Source: Telmatobacter sp. DSM 110680 (GTDB lineage Bacteria > Acidobacteriota > Terriglobia > Terriglobales > Acidobacteriaceae). From it: a stretch of DNA of 64,000 nt. The translations under genes and the position numbers were made by a program. Position 1 is the first letter of the stretch; each line of letters opens with the position of its first letter. The notes below the pieces were generated by a model, which saw only the letters and a program-made list of their open reading frames with translations, was not told where the DNA came from and made no database searches. The stretch is taken from assembly GCF_039994875.1 (NCBI RefSeq), contig NZ_CP121196.1, positions 5,270,001-5,334,000 on the forward strand, in the 5' to 3' direction. Positions 33,489 through 42,563 of this stretch are shown here, piece by piece.

Positions 33489-35234
33489 CTAGGGCTCAGT
33501 TGTCCCGACATAGGCGGCGAACGGTTCGAGTATCAGCGTGTCTGACTTCGCAAAACCCGTGCCGGTAGAAAAGATCGGCTTGAGCAACCCATGGATTCCG
33601 TACTTGTCTAAACCGATAAACATGACGGAGCGTTGTTTGTTGCTCATATTGAGCGCGACAACGACGGCGTGTCCCGGCACTGCGCGAACGTACATGAAGA
33701 CGTCTGGGTCATTGCCGATGCTGATTTGCGCTCCATCGCGCAGGGCCGGGTTTGATCTGCGAAGGGCGAGCAGCTTTTTATAAGTATTGAAGATCGAGTT
33801 GGGATCCTTGCTTTCAGCGTCGACGTTGTATTTCGAGGCACTGGGCGGAATCGGAAGCCAGGGCTTCGCCGCGTTGGTAAAGCCTGCCGTGGCTGTCGTG
33901 TCCCATTGCATTGGCGTGCGTTCACCGTCGCGGCCTTTTTCCTTGGGCCAGCCGAGTTTGCCGATGGGATCATGCACGTCTTCAACGCGGGCGGGATCGG
34001 TCGTGCGCATGCCGAGTTCTTCGCCGTAGTACATCTGCGGCGTGCCACGCGTGGTGAGTTCGAGGACAGCCATCAGTTTTGCAATCTGGTCGTTGTGCTC
34101 GCCGTCGCCATAGCGGTCCCACTGGCGCGGCTGATCGTGGTTGCTGAAGAAATATTCCGGCTGGCCGTGCGCCGGGTTGTTCTCGATTTCGTTAAAGAGT
34201 TCGCGGAAGCGTGGCGCGGACAGTTTGTTCACATCGGCAATCTGGAAGTCCATGGGTAGCTGTACTTCGTCGCCATTGCCGTACATCTTCGCCAGTGCCT
34301 GCACGTTGGGCTCATCGGCTTCGGTCACAAGCACCGGGTCGCCCGGATACTTGTCGACTACGCTGCGAACTTCCTTGAGTACGTCGTGCACTTCCGGTAG
34401 ATCGTCGGTGTACTTGTGCTGGATATTGCGGTCGCCGTATGCATTGCGTCCGGGCAGGTAGGGATCGTCGCGCATTTCCGGATCTTCGTAAAGTCGCGAG
34501 ACTGCGTCGATGCGAAAGCCGGCAACTCCGCGCTTCATCCAGAAATCGAGCACGCCATCCATCGCCTTGTGCACTTCAGGATTGCGCCAGTTGAGATCCG
34601 GCTGCTGCACATAGAAATAGTGACAGTAATATTGCCGCGTCTTTTCATCCCACTGCCACGCGGAATGTCCGAACCATGATTGCCAGTTGTTGGGCTGCTC
34701 GCCCTTGTCGGTCGCCGTCTCGCCCTTGCCATCGCGCCACACGTACCAGTCGCGCTTGGGATTGTCGCGCGAGGAGCGGGACTCGAGGAACCATTTGTGC
34801 TGATCGGAGGTGTGGTTGATCACGTAATCCATGATCACGCGGATGTCGCGCTTCTTTGCTTCGGCAACGAGGTTATCGAAGTCAGCCATGGTGCCATAGA
34901 GCGGATCGATGGCCGTGTAGTCGGAGATGTCGTAGCCATAATCGATGCCGGGCGAAGGATACATCGGCGTAATCCAGATAGCGTCGATGCCAAGATCATG
35001 GAGATAATCAAGGCGCGACGTAATGCCTTTGAGGTCGCCAACGCCGTCGCCATCCGAGTCCTGAAAACTGCGCGGATAGATCTCGTAGATCACGGCATGA
35101 CGCCACCACTCAGGTCCGGTGGGTTGCGATTGCGCGGACTGAGCCGGTGATGGTGCAGTTTGCGCTGGAGCTCCGATGGAAAGACTAAGAGCGCTTGTTG
35201 CGATAGCGGCTAAAACAGATTTGGTCCAGTGCAT
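33489..35234 (-). CDS. Exported GH13 alpha-glucosidase / alpha-amylase-family enzyme, second copy
   Basis: 581 residues from ATG 35234 with AAAGGA seven bases upstream; like its paralogue it begins MHWT and has a signal peptide (1-26). Catalytic residues are conserved: GFRIDA nucleophile (D243), VTEAD acid/base (E305) and FSNHDQPR (D367). It is clearly homologous to the protein of 30590-32383 along the whole length (for example the NNWQSWFGHSAWQWDE block), so the two arose by duplication, but the substrate loops differ. The C-terminal beta domain carries VVALNMSNKQRSV, the usual all-beta domain. It probably acts on alpha-glucosides or isomaltose-like oligosaccharides in the periplasm. Confidence 0.9.
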   Translation of the reverse strand: MHWTKSVLAAIATSALSLSIGAPAQTAPSPAQSAQSQPTGPEWWRHAVIYEIYPRSFQDSDGDGVGDLKGITSRLDYLHDLGIDAIWITPMYPSPGIDYGYDISDYTAIDPLYGTMADFDNLVAEAKKRDIRVIMDYVINHTSDQHKWFLESRSSRDNPKRDWYVWRDGKGETATDKGEQPNNWQSWFGHSAWQWDEKTRQYYCHYFYVQQPDLNWRNPEVHKAMDGVLDFWMKRGVAGFRIDAVSRLYEDPEMRDDPYLPGRNAYGDRNIQHKYTDDLPEVHDVLKEVRSVVDKYPGDPVLVTEADEPNVQALAKMYGNGDEVQLPMDFQIADVNKLSAPRFRELFNEIENNPAHGQPEYFFSNHDQPRQWDRYGDGEHNDQIAKLMAVLELTTRGTPQMYYGEELGMRTTDPARVEDVHDPIGKLGWPKEKGRDGERTPMQWDTTATAGFTNAAKPWLPIPPSASKYNVDAESKDPNSIFNTYKKLLALRRSNPALRDGAQISIGNDPDVFMYVRAVPGHAVVVALNMSNKQRSVMFIGLDKYGIHGLLKPIFSTGTGFAKSDTLILEPFAAYVGTTEP

Positions 35235-35659
35235 TGCGGATCCTTTGTGAGCGCCTGCTGCTCGTAAAGTCGACAGCAGTATGAACACGCCAAATTATCA
35301 CAGAGGGGCCATCAAAGTGCGAGAGGTTTTCGATTGTCTCGGGCGTAAGTGTCCTTGACGATGGGCAGTGAGACAGAACCTGGACTATGGCGGAGATTGC
35401 AGTTTGCGAAAACAGAAGTCACCGCTCACCAAAACTGCTTCCACCACGTCTTAACAAGCGAAACACAACAGCCAGGCACTTCACCGTTTCCGCTTCGTCG
35501 ATCTTGTCGTTACGAGTGACGGCTATGACCGAATAAGTAGCAGCGGCTCCGTGCTTGTTTTTACCAGTTCGGGACGCAGACGCAAGCGACAGTCAAAACA
35601 TTTCGGTTCTTTCTTCGCATTTCACTAACCTCACTCCGATCAAGAAAGGAAAACCTATA
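35235..35659. other. Intergenic region of about 425 bases, no gene recognised
   Basis: It lies between the divergent GH13 gene (minus) and a barrel gene (plus). It should hold both promoters, but I see no clear -10/-35 pair, riboswitch or repeat, and no coding frame with a ribosome site. Confidence 0.4.
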
Positions 35660-36295
35660 GTGCTCACGTTGATGAATGCAAGGACATACGTGCTGAGCGC
35701 GTGGTTGCTAACGAGTGCAACAGGTTGGGCGCAACAAGGCCAGAGACCGGCTCAGTCTGAAAAGGCTTCAACAGACGTGGCAATCGTGTTCGCCGGAGAG
35801 CTCTCGAGGCCCGATCCCAGCTTGGGCAACTTCTGGTTCAAAGGTGGCGGAGTGGACGCGGCGGTAACTTTTTGGAAGGGCTTCGGCATCGCCGCCACAC
35901 TGACCGGTGATCACGCTTCGAATATTTTTTCGGTGGGAGGTGTGGACGAAAACAAGTTCGCATTTATGGCTGGGCCGCGTTACACCTTCACCGCGTGGAG
36001 AGGCCATCCCAGTGCAACTGACCTCCGGCGGTTGCAACTCTTCGGCCAGGGATTGGTGGGCGTTGCGCATGGGTTTGACACCCAGTTTTCAAATGGCACG
36101 ACCGGCGCTAACCTGCTGTCTATCGAGACCGGGGGCGGTGTCAACTTTTACCTCACGCGGCATTTTGGAATCCGGCCAATCGAGATGGAGTTCGTGCGAA
36201 CGCAGATAGGCGCCACGGGCTTCAGCACGCAGAATGATATGCGAGTGGCTGCCGGAGTGACGTACCACTTCGGGCCTACCCATCCTCACCGATGA
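35660..36295 (+). CDS. Exported outer-membrane beta-barrel protein
   Basis: 211 residues from a GTG at 35660, nine bases after AAAGGA; an ATG twelve bases later is the alternative. A signal peptide (MNARTYVLSAWLLTSATGWAQQ, numbered from that ATG) is followed by amphipathic strands: DVAIVFAGELSR, FWFKGGGVDAAVTFWKGFGIAATLTGDH, FAFMAGPRYTFTAW, LQLFGQGLVGVAHGF, GGGVNFYLTRHFGIRPIEMEFVRTQ and MRVAAGVTYHFG. It looks like an eight-stranded OmpA-like porin of the type common in acidobacteria. The last Phe is followed by a His-rich tail (GPTHPHR) instead of ending the chain, which is slightly unusual for the barrel-assembly signal. No specific role can be given. Confidence 0.75.
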   Translation: MLTLMNARTYVLSAWLLTSATGWAQQGQRPAQSEKASTDVAIVFAGELSRPDPSLGNFWFKGGGVDAAVTFWKGFGIAATLTGDHASNIFSVGGVDENKFAFMAGPRYTFTAWRGHPSATDLRRLQLFGQGLVGVAHGFDTQFSNGTTGANLLSIETGGGVNFYLTRHFGIRPIEMEFVRTQIGATGFSTQNDMRVAAGVTYHFGPTHPHR

Positions 36296-36487
36296 AGTTA
36301 GCCTCAACCCCCGTCGAAGACTGATGTCGTTCGAATTGGAGTTCCGCTGAACTCGCAGTCAGAGTGACTCCACCACTTGCAGATCAGCCTCACGAACTTC
36401 CTGGAAAACATATCGAAGACACCGATCAGCGGAGTCAGTCCGAGCGGCGAGAAACTCATTCTTGCTCCAGTGTCGCGATCTCGGCGG

Positions 36488-37396
36488 CTAAACCGTCGAA
36501 CGTTGCGCGATCAGCATCGACTCCATGATCTGGTCTGAGACTTCCTTTACTGCTTGCGGTGAATGCGCCAGGAACAGTGTGTTGGTCTTGTCGCTTTCAC
36601 CGATGCTCTTGAGCGTGTCGAAGTACTGCGTGACCAGCACCAGTTGCATCACGTCTTTCGGCGTTGCGCCTTCGACAGCCTTCTGGAATTGCTCAATAGA
36701 GTTCTGCAAGCCCTCGACGATCGCCTTGCGCTGATTGGCAATTCCCTGCCCCTGCAGCGCTTTGCTCTCGGCCTCTGCCTCGGCCTTTTTGACGACCAGA
36801 ATCTTGTCGGCCTCGCCACGCGCGGTTGCAGCAACCTGCTCGCGCTGGGCTGCATTAATGTCGTTCATTGCCGATTTCACCTTGGCGTCGGGAACGATGT
36901 CCGTGACCAGCACATTCACAATTTCGTAGCCGAATGCCGCCATGTCTGAATCGAGTTCCTGCTTCACGGCGGCCGCGATGCTCGATTGCGATGCGAAGAC
37001 TTCATCGAGCGTCATGCCCGGAACATGTCCGAGAATCACCTGCTCCACGTAGGACTTGATCTGCGCAACCGGATCAGACAGCTTGTAGAACGCGTCATAG
37101 ACGCGCTCTGGGCGCACGCGGTTCTGAACTGAGATCGGGATCGTAACAAAGACGTTGTCCTTGGTCTTCGTCTCCATCGTCAGCGTGATCTGGTTGACTC
37201 GCAGACTCACGATGCCGGCGATGGAATCGAAGTAAGGCAACTTCCAGTTGAGCCCCGCCTCGGCCACGCGGAGAAATTTGCCGAAGCGCGTGAGCACGGC
37301 ACACTCAGCGGTTCTGACAGTAAAGAAGCTGCCCAGGATGAGCGACAAGACAATGATGGCCAGAACAGCAAGAACGACCAGAAGGACCAAATCCAT
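36488..37396 (-). CDS. SPFH/band 7 membrane protein (stomatin/QmcA-like)
   Basis: 302 residues. One N-terminal membrane helix (about 4-26, LVLLVVLAVLAIIVLSLILGSFF) precedes the SPFH domain (about 27-180: AVLTRFGKFLRVAEAGLNWKLPYFDS, LRVNQITLTMETKTKDNVFVTIPISVQNRV). An Ala/Glu-rich coiled coil follows (ARGEADKILVVKKAEAEAESKALQGQGIANQRKA), as in stomatins, and then a globular end. GGAGG lies upstream of the ATG. Such proteins form membrane microdomain scaffolds or cap AAA proteases (HflK/C). No NfeD or FtsH partner gene is next to it, so the partner is unknown. It is monocistronic. Confidence 0.9.
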   Translation of the reverse strand: MDLVLLVVLAVLAIIVLSLILGSFFTVRTAECAVLTRFGKFLRVAEAGLNWKLPYFDSIAGIVSLRVNQITLTMETKTKDNVFVTIPISVQNRVRPERVYDAFYKLSDPVAQIKSYVEQVILGHVPGMTLDEVFASQSSIAAAVKQELDSDMAAFGYEIVNVLVTDIVPDAKVKSAMNDINAAQREQVAATARGEADKILVVKKAEAEAESKALQGQGIANQRKAIVEGLQNSIEQFQKAVEGATPKDVMQLVLVTQYFDTLKSIGESDKTNTLFLAHSPQAVKEVSDQIMESMLIAQRSTV

Positions 37397-37507
37397 AGGA
37401 GCCTCCGCGAAACTGAAAGTGATTTATGCGGAGAATTATACAGAGGGAGTAAAACGGCAATTTGGAACCAGGCTCAGATTCGATGGGAATGGCGTGCGAC
37501 TTTTTGG

Positions 37508-39205
37508 CTATTGCGTGTCGGGGCGCTGCGGATGGGTTCCGCCGCTATGCCCTGAGTTGTAACCAAACTGCGGCTTCTCCCGGGTGCCTGCGATATAGAT
37601 GGGAATCTCCGCACCGGCGCCATCCTTCTTGAAGAAACGATCGGCGGGCTTCAACAGTATCCCTTTCCATCCGCCCACCATCTTTGAAATGGTGGCTTGC
37701 ATCTTGGCAGTTCCGGTGAAGTCCAGCGTGCCGCCTTCCTGACGGTAGGTTCCGTGCAGATGAATATCGGCGCCCGGCACTGAATACAAGACCGAAGGAA
37801 GCGTGAGCACACCGCCGTCCAAAGCGAAATCGCCTTCAACGTGAGACTTGATCTTGTCATCTTCCGCTGACTTCAATTGGTCAAGCCTTCCCTGCCCACG
37901 AAGACTCAGCTCGCGAATGCGCTTCTGCACCTGAAGGTCGGAGAATTCCGCCTGGTTGAGAACGAATTTCCCTTTGAGAGCGATGCGCTGATTCACGGGC
38001 ACATGGCCGGGTGGAATGTGGAGTTGAGCTTTCACCTCAATATCTCCGTCCATCAGCGGGACTGGCGAGTCAGTTGCGAGGCGCAGGAAGTCTTCGATCC
38101 TTGCTCGGCCAACGTTCACCGTGAGCGCAATGTCGTGGCCGACGCTGTGGAGGCGGCCGTCGTCTCCCGTTTTCAAAACGCGCACAATCTGGCCTTTCGC
38201 GGTGAAATGCGAACTGTTCATAGTGGCGTCTACGGGATCGAGCCAGGTATCGCCGTTCGTCCCATCGACACGGGCATGAAATGTTGTATGCAGCATCATG
38301 GTGTGCCCAAAGCGCGAGATCTGAAAGTCCGGCGTGTCGGTCTGGCCATCGACGGTCATGTCGCGCAGTGTGCCTTCATATTTGCCTGTTGAGTTCAATA
38401 TCCCGGCGATACCTTTGAAGACCGAGAGATCAGCGTGGTCAAAGGTGTAGTCGCCAGCAATAGGACTGCTGCCCGGATCGGCGACGATCCAGGGGCCGAA
38501 GCTGCCGGTGGTATGGATCACGCCGGGCGGAGTGGGATTCTGCAACTGCGCATCGAAGACCATCGGCGCGCCCGAGCGAACTCCCTTGAGCTTGAAATGG
38601 TTAATGGCGAAATCAAGTGGAAGCTTGTTGGGCTTGTCGGTTTCAAGGGTAAGATGCGCATCGGTGCAGTCAACCCCGTCCACCACGACGGCGACGCTGA
38701 ACGGGGCGGGAGGCGGAGCCGTGGGGCTTTTTGGTTCAGATGCTCTCTGCATGTGGGACCGCGGGGGAAAGCGGATGTCGAGTCCCTTGAGGCGGATTTG
38801 CGTGATGTGGATGGGCTCGCCGGATTTGTAGTGCAATGGAGCGTGGAAGTGAAATTCGCTGAGTTGAATCAGCGGCTTGAGAGGTGGGTTCGGTTCCGGA
38901 ACATGAACGCCCTCGACGTCCGCGGGAGGCCAGATACGGAGCCCTTTGCCTTCGCCCCAGATGCCCCACTCACCGCGCAGCGAATTGCCCAGCGAGAGAT
39001 GAAAGCTGTCCAGTTCGACGCGCGCATGAAAGCGGTCAGACAGCGCCTGAACGATCTGCTGACGCATGAATGGCTCAGCCCGGTGCGCTGCGATGTCGAT
39101 AAAAATGGCGATAGTGATTAAAAGCGCAAAGATGCTGCCGCCCACCCAGAATGGCCAGTGGGGTATGCGTCTGCGAGGAGGAGTCCGGATCTCAGTGAGC
39201 CCCAT
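37508..39205 (-). CDS. AsmA-like periplasm-spanning membrane protein
   Basis: 565 residues. One N-terminal helix (about 20-39, FWVGGSIFALLITIAIFIDIA) is followed by a large periplasmic portion with the AsmA/TamB-like start (FMRQQIVQALSDRFHARVELDSFHLSLG) and long stretches of alternating strands. C-terminal features include DFTGTAKMQATISKMVGGWKGILLKPADRFFKKDGAGAEIPIYIAGTREKPQFG, similar to the C-terminal part of acidobacterial AsmA-domain proteins. AsmA-like proteins are proposed bridges for lipid transport between membranes. No other envelope-transport gene is adjacent. The assignment is by architecture, not by one diagnostic motif. Confidence 0.75.
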   Translation of the reverse strand: MGLTEIRTPPRRRIPHWPFWVGGSIFALLITIAIFIDIAAHRAEPFMRQQIVQALSDRFHARVELDSFHLSLGNSLRGEWGIWGEGKGLRIWPPADVEGVHVPEPNPPLKPLIQLSEFHFHAPLHYKSGEPIHITQIRLKGLDIRFPPRSHMQRASEPKSPTAPPPAPFSVAVVVDGVDCTDAHLTLETDKPNKLPLDFAINHFKLKGVRSGAPMVFDAQLQNPTPPGVIHTTGSFGPWIVADPGSSPIAGDYTFDHADLSVFKGIAGILNSTGKYEGTLRDMTVDGQTDTPDFQISRFGHTMMLHTTFHARVDGTNGDTWLDPVDATMNSSHFTAKGQIVRVLKTGDDGRLHSVGHDIALTVNVGRARIEDFLRLATDSPVPLMDGDIEVKAQLHIPPGHVPVNQRIALKGKFVLNQAEFSDLQVQKRIRELSLRGQGRLDQLKSAEDDKIKSHVEGDFALDGGVLTLPSVLYSVPGADIHLHGTYRQEGGTLDFTGTAKMQATISKMVGGWKGILLKPADRFFKKDGAGAEIPIYIAGTREKPQFGYNSGHSGGTHPQRPDTQ

Positions 39206-39286
39206 CTATTTGGTTGGATGCCTTCCGTCCGCGTAAAGCAATCATTTTCTGATTAGACGGCCAATGAACTAAACTTCTTGGCACAG

Positions 39287-40072
39287 ATGCAAACTCAGAT
39301 TGAAATTCTGGTGAAGCTACAAGCAGTTGAACTGGAGCGGGCCCGACTGGCGCAGGAAGCGAAGGTGCTGCCTCTGCAAATTCACCAAGCCGAGTCTGCC
39401 CTCGCCGCCATGCAGGCAAAAGCAGCGGCAACCTCGGATTCGCTGAATCGCGAAGATTCGCTGCGCACCAAGCTGGAACGGGAAATCGCCGGACACCGCC
39501 AGAAGGCCGCGCGCTATAAAGCTCAGCAGGATACGGTGACCACGCCGGCACAGGCTACCGCCATTGAGCATGAAATGCACTTCTCTGAAGCCGAAGCGGA
39601 GCGGCTCGAGAATGAGGAGTTCGCCAGCCTCGAACGTAGTGAAATTCAGGAAGCGGCACTCGCCACGGCGCGCGGGCAGGTAGAGGAGTTGGCAGCCGCC
39701 CTCGAAAAAACCCGGGAGCGCGTCGCCGGCAGTTTGAAGCAACTGGCAGAACAGCAGACATCTCTCGCCGTGGAGCGCGAGGCTCTGCGCAAAGATATCG
39801 CGCCAGAGTGGCTGAGCCGCTTTGACCGGATCTCTGCGGCACGCGGCACCGGAATTTCCCGCGTCGATAACCAGCAGTGCATGGGCTGCCGCATGGGGGT
39901 TCGGCCTCAGATGTGGAACCAACTGCGTGAAGGCGAACTGCTAACCTGCGACAGTTGCGGCCGGCTCCTCTATTGGGACCCGGCGATGGCGCCGGCGCCC
40001 AAAACTCCGCAACCGGAACCACCCGTAGATGCGGGACGGGCGATTCGCAAGCCGCGCCAGGCCGGCGCATAG
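39287..40072 (+). CDS. Coiled-coil protein with C4 zinc ribbon (DUF164/CT398-like)
   Basis: 261 residues from ATG 39287; a TTG nine bases upstream is the alternative. Residues about 1-190 are an uninterrupted coiled coil (for example QAVELERARLAQEAKVLPLQIHQAESALAAMQAKAA). Near the C-terminus CMGCRMGVRPQMWNQLREGELLTCDSCGRLLYW supplies two Cys pairs for one zinc. This layout is the conserved 'C4-type zinc ribbon domain' family, whose chlamydial member CT398 binds sigma-54 and type III secretion parts; a general function is not known. It is followed on the same strand by a deoxyribonucleotidase-like gene 68 bases on, as in several other genomes, though no link is established. Confidence 0.85.
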   Translation: MQTQIEILVKLQAVELERARLAQEAKVLPLQIHQAESALAAMQAKAAATSDSLNREDSLRTKLEREIAGHRQKAARYKAQQDTVTTPAQATAIEHEMHFSEAEAERLENEEFASLERSEIQEAALATARGQVEELAAALEKTRERVAGSLKQLAEQQTSLAVEREALRKDIAPEWLSRFDRISAARGTGISRVDNQQCMGCRMGVRPQMWNQLREGELLTCDSCGRLLYWDPAMAPAPKTPQPEPPVDAGRAIRKPRQAGA

Positions 40073-40140
40073 CGTTTGCGCATTAGCAGCGCGCCTCTCA
40101 AGACCGGGCTGGGCATTCCATTTGAATTCGGGAGTAGGAA

Positions 40141-40677
40141 TTGAAACGCGTCTGCGTCGACATGGACGAGGTGATGGCCGATACGCTGGGCGAGCACCTG
40201 CGCCGCTACAACCAGGCATTTGAAGAGGAAGTTACCCTCGATGATCTGGCAGGCAAAGGCCTATGGGAGGTGACTCCGGCAGATCGTCAGCACCAGCTTC
40301 GCGCGTTTCTTGATGCGGAAGACTTTTTTGAAGACCTGCCTTTGATGCCCGGCGCCCAGGAGATTCTGAAGCAGCTTTCGTCGCGGTTTGAGATCTTTAT
40401 CGCGACACAGGCCATGGCAGTGCCTAACTCGCTGGGCCCGAAGTACCGATGGCTGCAGCGGCACTTTGCGTTTCTTCCCGCGTCTCACTATGTCTTCTGC
40501 GGCGACAAGAGCATTCTGCGTGCCGACTACCTGATCGATGACCTGCCGAAAAACCTCTTGCGCTTTGAGGGGCACGGCCTGCTCTATTCGGCACCGCACA
40601 ATCTGACCGCGACCGGATTCGTGCGCGTGAACAACTGGCAGGAAGTCGCTGAGTACTTCGCCGCAATCAAAGACTGA
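40141..40677 (+). CDS. 5'(3')-deoxyribonucleotidase-like HAD hydrolase
   Basis: 178 residues with a TTG start (GGAGTAGGAAT immediately upstream). The N-terminus KRVCVDMDEVMADTLGEHL carries the HAD nucleophile Asp in DMDEV, the D-x-D-x-V form of the NT5C deoxyribonucleotidase family. Further HAD marks: IFIATQAM (motif 2) and CGDKSILRADYLIDDLPKNL (motifs 3 and 4, with the acidic DD pair). Length is normal for the family. It should dephosphorylate deoxynucleoside 5'-monophosphates in the cytoplasm. It follows the zinc-ribbon gene on the same strand with a 68-base gap, and its stop is convergent with the 40682 gene after only four bases. Confidence 0.88.
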   Translation: MKRVCVDMDEVMADTLGEHLRRYNQAFEEEVTLDDLAGKGLWEVTPADRQHQLRAFLDAEDFFEDLPLMPGAQEILKQLSSRFEIFIATQAMAVPNSLGPKYRWLQRHFAFLPASHYVFCGDKSILRADYLIDDLPKNLLRFEGHGLLYSAPHNLTATGFVRVNNWQEVAEYFAAIKD

Positions 40678-40681
40678 GCTG

Positions 40682-41587
40682 CTATTTCTCTGATCGATCT
40701 TGAGAATCGGCCTTCCACTTCGGTCCGATCAACGAGATGGTAAGAATCTCTCCCCCCTCGAAGATCGGGCCGCTTTCTCGCAGGAAGGCAGGCATTTCTC
40801 CCCCGAATATTTCAATCGAAATATTGGGAGGCTGCTTGCCGATCACAGGCGCAATGATACCGGCGATCCCGCCAATCTCAATCTTGATTTCGTAGACTGT
40901 GGCCTTGCGAGGCATTCCCGCGAGATAAAAGGTTCCTGGGGCCATGGGCATCATATCCAGCGTCACTACGCGCGGCTTGGGTGCGGCAACGATCATGGAT
41001 ACCTTGGTTTCACCGGCATCGGGCGAGATGTTCTTGATCACGGGAATGACCAGGCCGTTGTAGAGGTCGGTCGGCATCTTGATCTTGGAGATCGAAACTT
41101 CGTTCCTGCCATCTTTTCCTGGCGATCGCATCACAACGATCCCCTTTGGGACGTCGATGGTCATATCGAGAGGGTGCAGGAAGTAAGGACCTTTCTGGAT
41201 GTGGTGATCGGAAATGAGGCGAAAGACGCCGTGCTGCGTGTATTCCGCAGTTTCGTCATCGAGCGATCCGTCTTTGAAGTGGAAGGTCAGATGGGACTTT
41301 ACTCGGTCCCCGCGGACGACTTCAATGAGATCGCCGTCGGCCAGAATCTTGCCTTCCTGCGTGCTGAGAGCAAGAAATCCATGCAAGGTACCCTCGGCGT
41401 GGTGTACCTGAATTGGCGCTGCAAAAGCGGCCAATGCTGAGACGCAAACCAACGTCATGAGCGCTTGGAGGCATCGAAGAGCTAGTGCGTATGACTGTCT
41501 TCCTGATGATTTCACTTGAGTTGTAGATGGCTTGTTGCTAACAGTCGTTGCCTTAAAGCAAAGCTGGGAGCCCGGAAAACTCGGCAA
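40682..41587 (-). CDS. Hypothetical exported protein
   Basis: 301 residues from a TTG at 41587; the start is uncertain because no clear ribosome site is seen. A hydrophobic segment at about 38-58 (CLQALMTLVCVSALAAFAAP) looks like a signal peptide with a long N-terminal extension, so a later start near 41458 is possible. The remainder alternates strand-like segments (GTLHGFLALSTQEGKILADGDLIEVVRGDRVKSHLTFHF, then RLISDHHIQKGPYFLHPLDMTIDVPKGIVV). I recognise no family. The protein is convergent with the deoxyribonucleotidase-like gene, separated by four bases. No cofactor or catalytic motif is visible. Confidence 0.65.
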   Translation of the reverse strand: MPSFPGSQLCFKATTVSNKPSTTQVKSSGRQSYALALRCLQALMTLVCVSALAAFAAPIQVHHAEGTLHGFLALSTQEGKILADGDLIEVVRGDRVKSHLTFHFKDGSLDDETAEYTQHGVFRLISDHHIQKGPYFLHPLDMTIDVPKGIVVMRSPGKDGRNEVSISKIKMPTDLYNGLVIPVIKNISPDAGETKVSMIVAAPKPRVVTLDMMPMAPGTFYLAGMPRKATVYEIKIEIGGIAGIIAPVIGKQPPNISIEIFGGEMPAFLRESGPIFEGGEILTISLIGPKWKADSQDRSEK

Positions 41588-41740
41588 TCTTCAGAAAATT
41601 AGGGCCGCTTGTTTGATGCCCGATCGATTGGCGATACTGTTTTGACGGACAATCGCCGACTGCGACCCTGACGCACCTCCGGGCCCGCGTACATATTTCG
41701 ACCTCGTATTACAGCCGTTGACCAGGAAGGCAAAATCCCC

Positions 41741-42460
41741 ATGAGAATTTCCAAAGCCGTCGTTTTCACAACCGTTTTCATTGTGCCCGCACTATTTTGC
41801 GCCGGGCAGACCGCAGCTAACAGTGCTCCAGCGGTTCCTGCCGCCAATGCGCCAGTCGCCCCGTTCACACCGTCAGCACCTTCCGACATTCTGCAGCGCT
41901 CGCTCGGGGAAGTGCAGCAGGTAGTTGGCGGCCTCAAGCTGGACAAATGGAAGCGGGGCTCGGTGCGCGATGAAGCGCAAAACAACGCGGCCGCGATTCA
42001 GCGCGATCTTGAGGGGACGCTTCCGAAGCTGATCAAGGATGGAGACACGGCACCAGGAACTCTAAGCAAGGTACTTCCAGTGTCACGCAATGTAGACGCC
42101 CTCTACGACGTGCTCGTGCATCTGGTGGAAGGCGCCCGCGTCTCCGCCCCGGGAGACCAGGTTGGCCAGTTGCAGACGGCAATGGCAGATCTGGAAAAGG
42201 CACGCGTCACGCTGGATAACCAGTTGCAGCAGTCCGCAACGGTGCAGGAAAAGCAGATTGTGGACTTGCGTTCCACCGTGCAGACACAGGCAGCGTCGCT
42301 AAAGGCTGCGTCGACACCGCCTCCGGCTCCCAAGTGTCCCGCTCCTGCTACTCCGGCAAAGAAGAAGAAGACCCCAGCAAAGACGACAACGACGACGGGT
42401 ACGACGGCCAAGCCGCCAGCAGGCACCTCTGCTAGTCCTCCCGCCAAACCTCAGCAGTAG
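41741..42460 (+). CDS. Hypothetical exported protein with Lys/Thr/Pro-rich tail
   Basis: 239 residues, with AGGAAGG before the ATG. A signal peptide (MRISKAVVFTTVFIVPALFCAGQ) is followed by an Ala/Pro-rich linker, a helical domain (about 50-190, including VQQVVGGLKLDKWKRGSVRDEAQNNAAAIQRDL and a coiled-coil QLQTAMADLEKARVTLDNQL), and a low-complexity end (PAKKKKTPAKTTTTTGTTAKPPAGTSASPPAKPQQ). The tail resembles basic extracellular or DNA-binding-like tails, but that is only compositional. It is a single gene ending at a strong hairpin. I do not recognise a family. Confidence 0.65.
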   Translation: MRISKAVVFTTVFIVPALFCAGQTAANSAPAVPAANAPVAPFTPSAPSDILQRSLGEVQQVVGGLKLDKWKRGSVRDEAQNNAAAIQRDLEGTLPKLIKDGDTAPGTLSKVLPVSRNVDALYDVLVHLVEGARVSAPGDQVGQLQTAMADLEKARVTLDNQLQQSATVQEKQIVDLRSTVQTQAASLKAASTPPPAPKCPAPATPAKKKKTPAKTTTTTGTTAKPPAGTSASPPAKPQQ

Positions 42461-42481
42461 GCTGCGCATTTCTCCAAAGGC

Positions 42482-42513
42482 AAAGACGCGGCAGCCCAAG
42501 CTGCCGCGTCTTT
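42482..42513. terminator. Probable bidirectional terminator
   Basis: Perfect 13-base arms (42482-42494 and 42501-42513) around the six-base loop CCCAAG, with AAA at one foot and TTT at the other. It sits between the convergent 41741 gene and the TonB-dependent receptor gene that ends at 42564, so it can serve both strands. The T run is short (three), so folding strength carries it. Confidence 0.75.
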
Positions 42514-42563
42514 GTAGTTGGCGCCTCGCTGGCCGACTCCAAATTTGAAATCGGCCAATGCGA

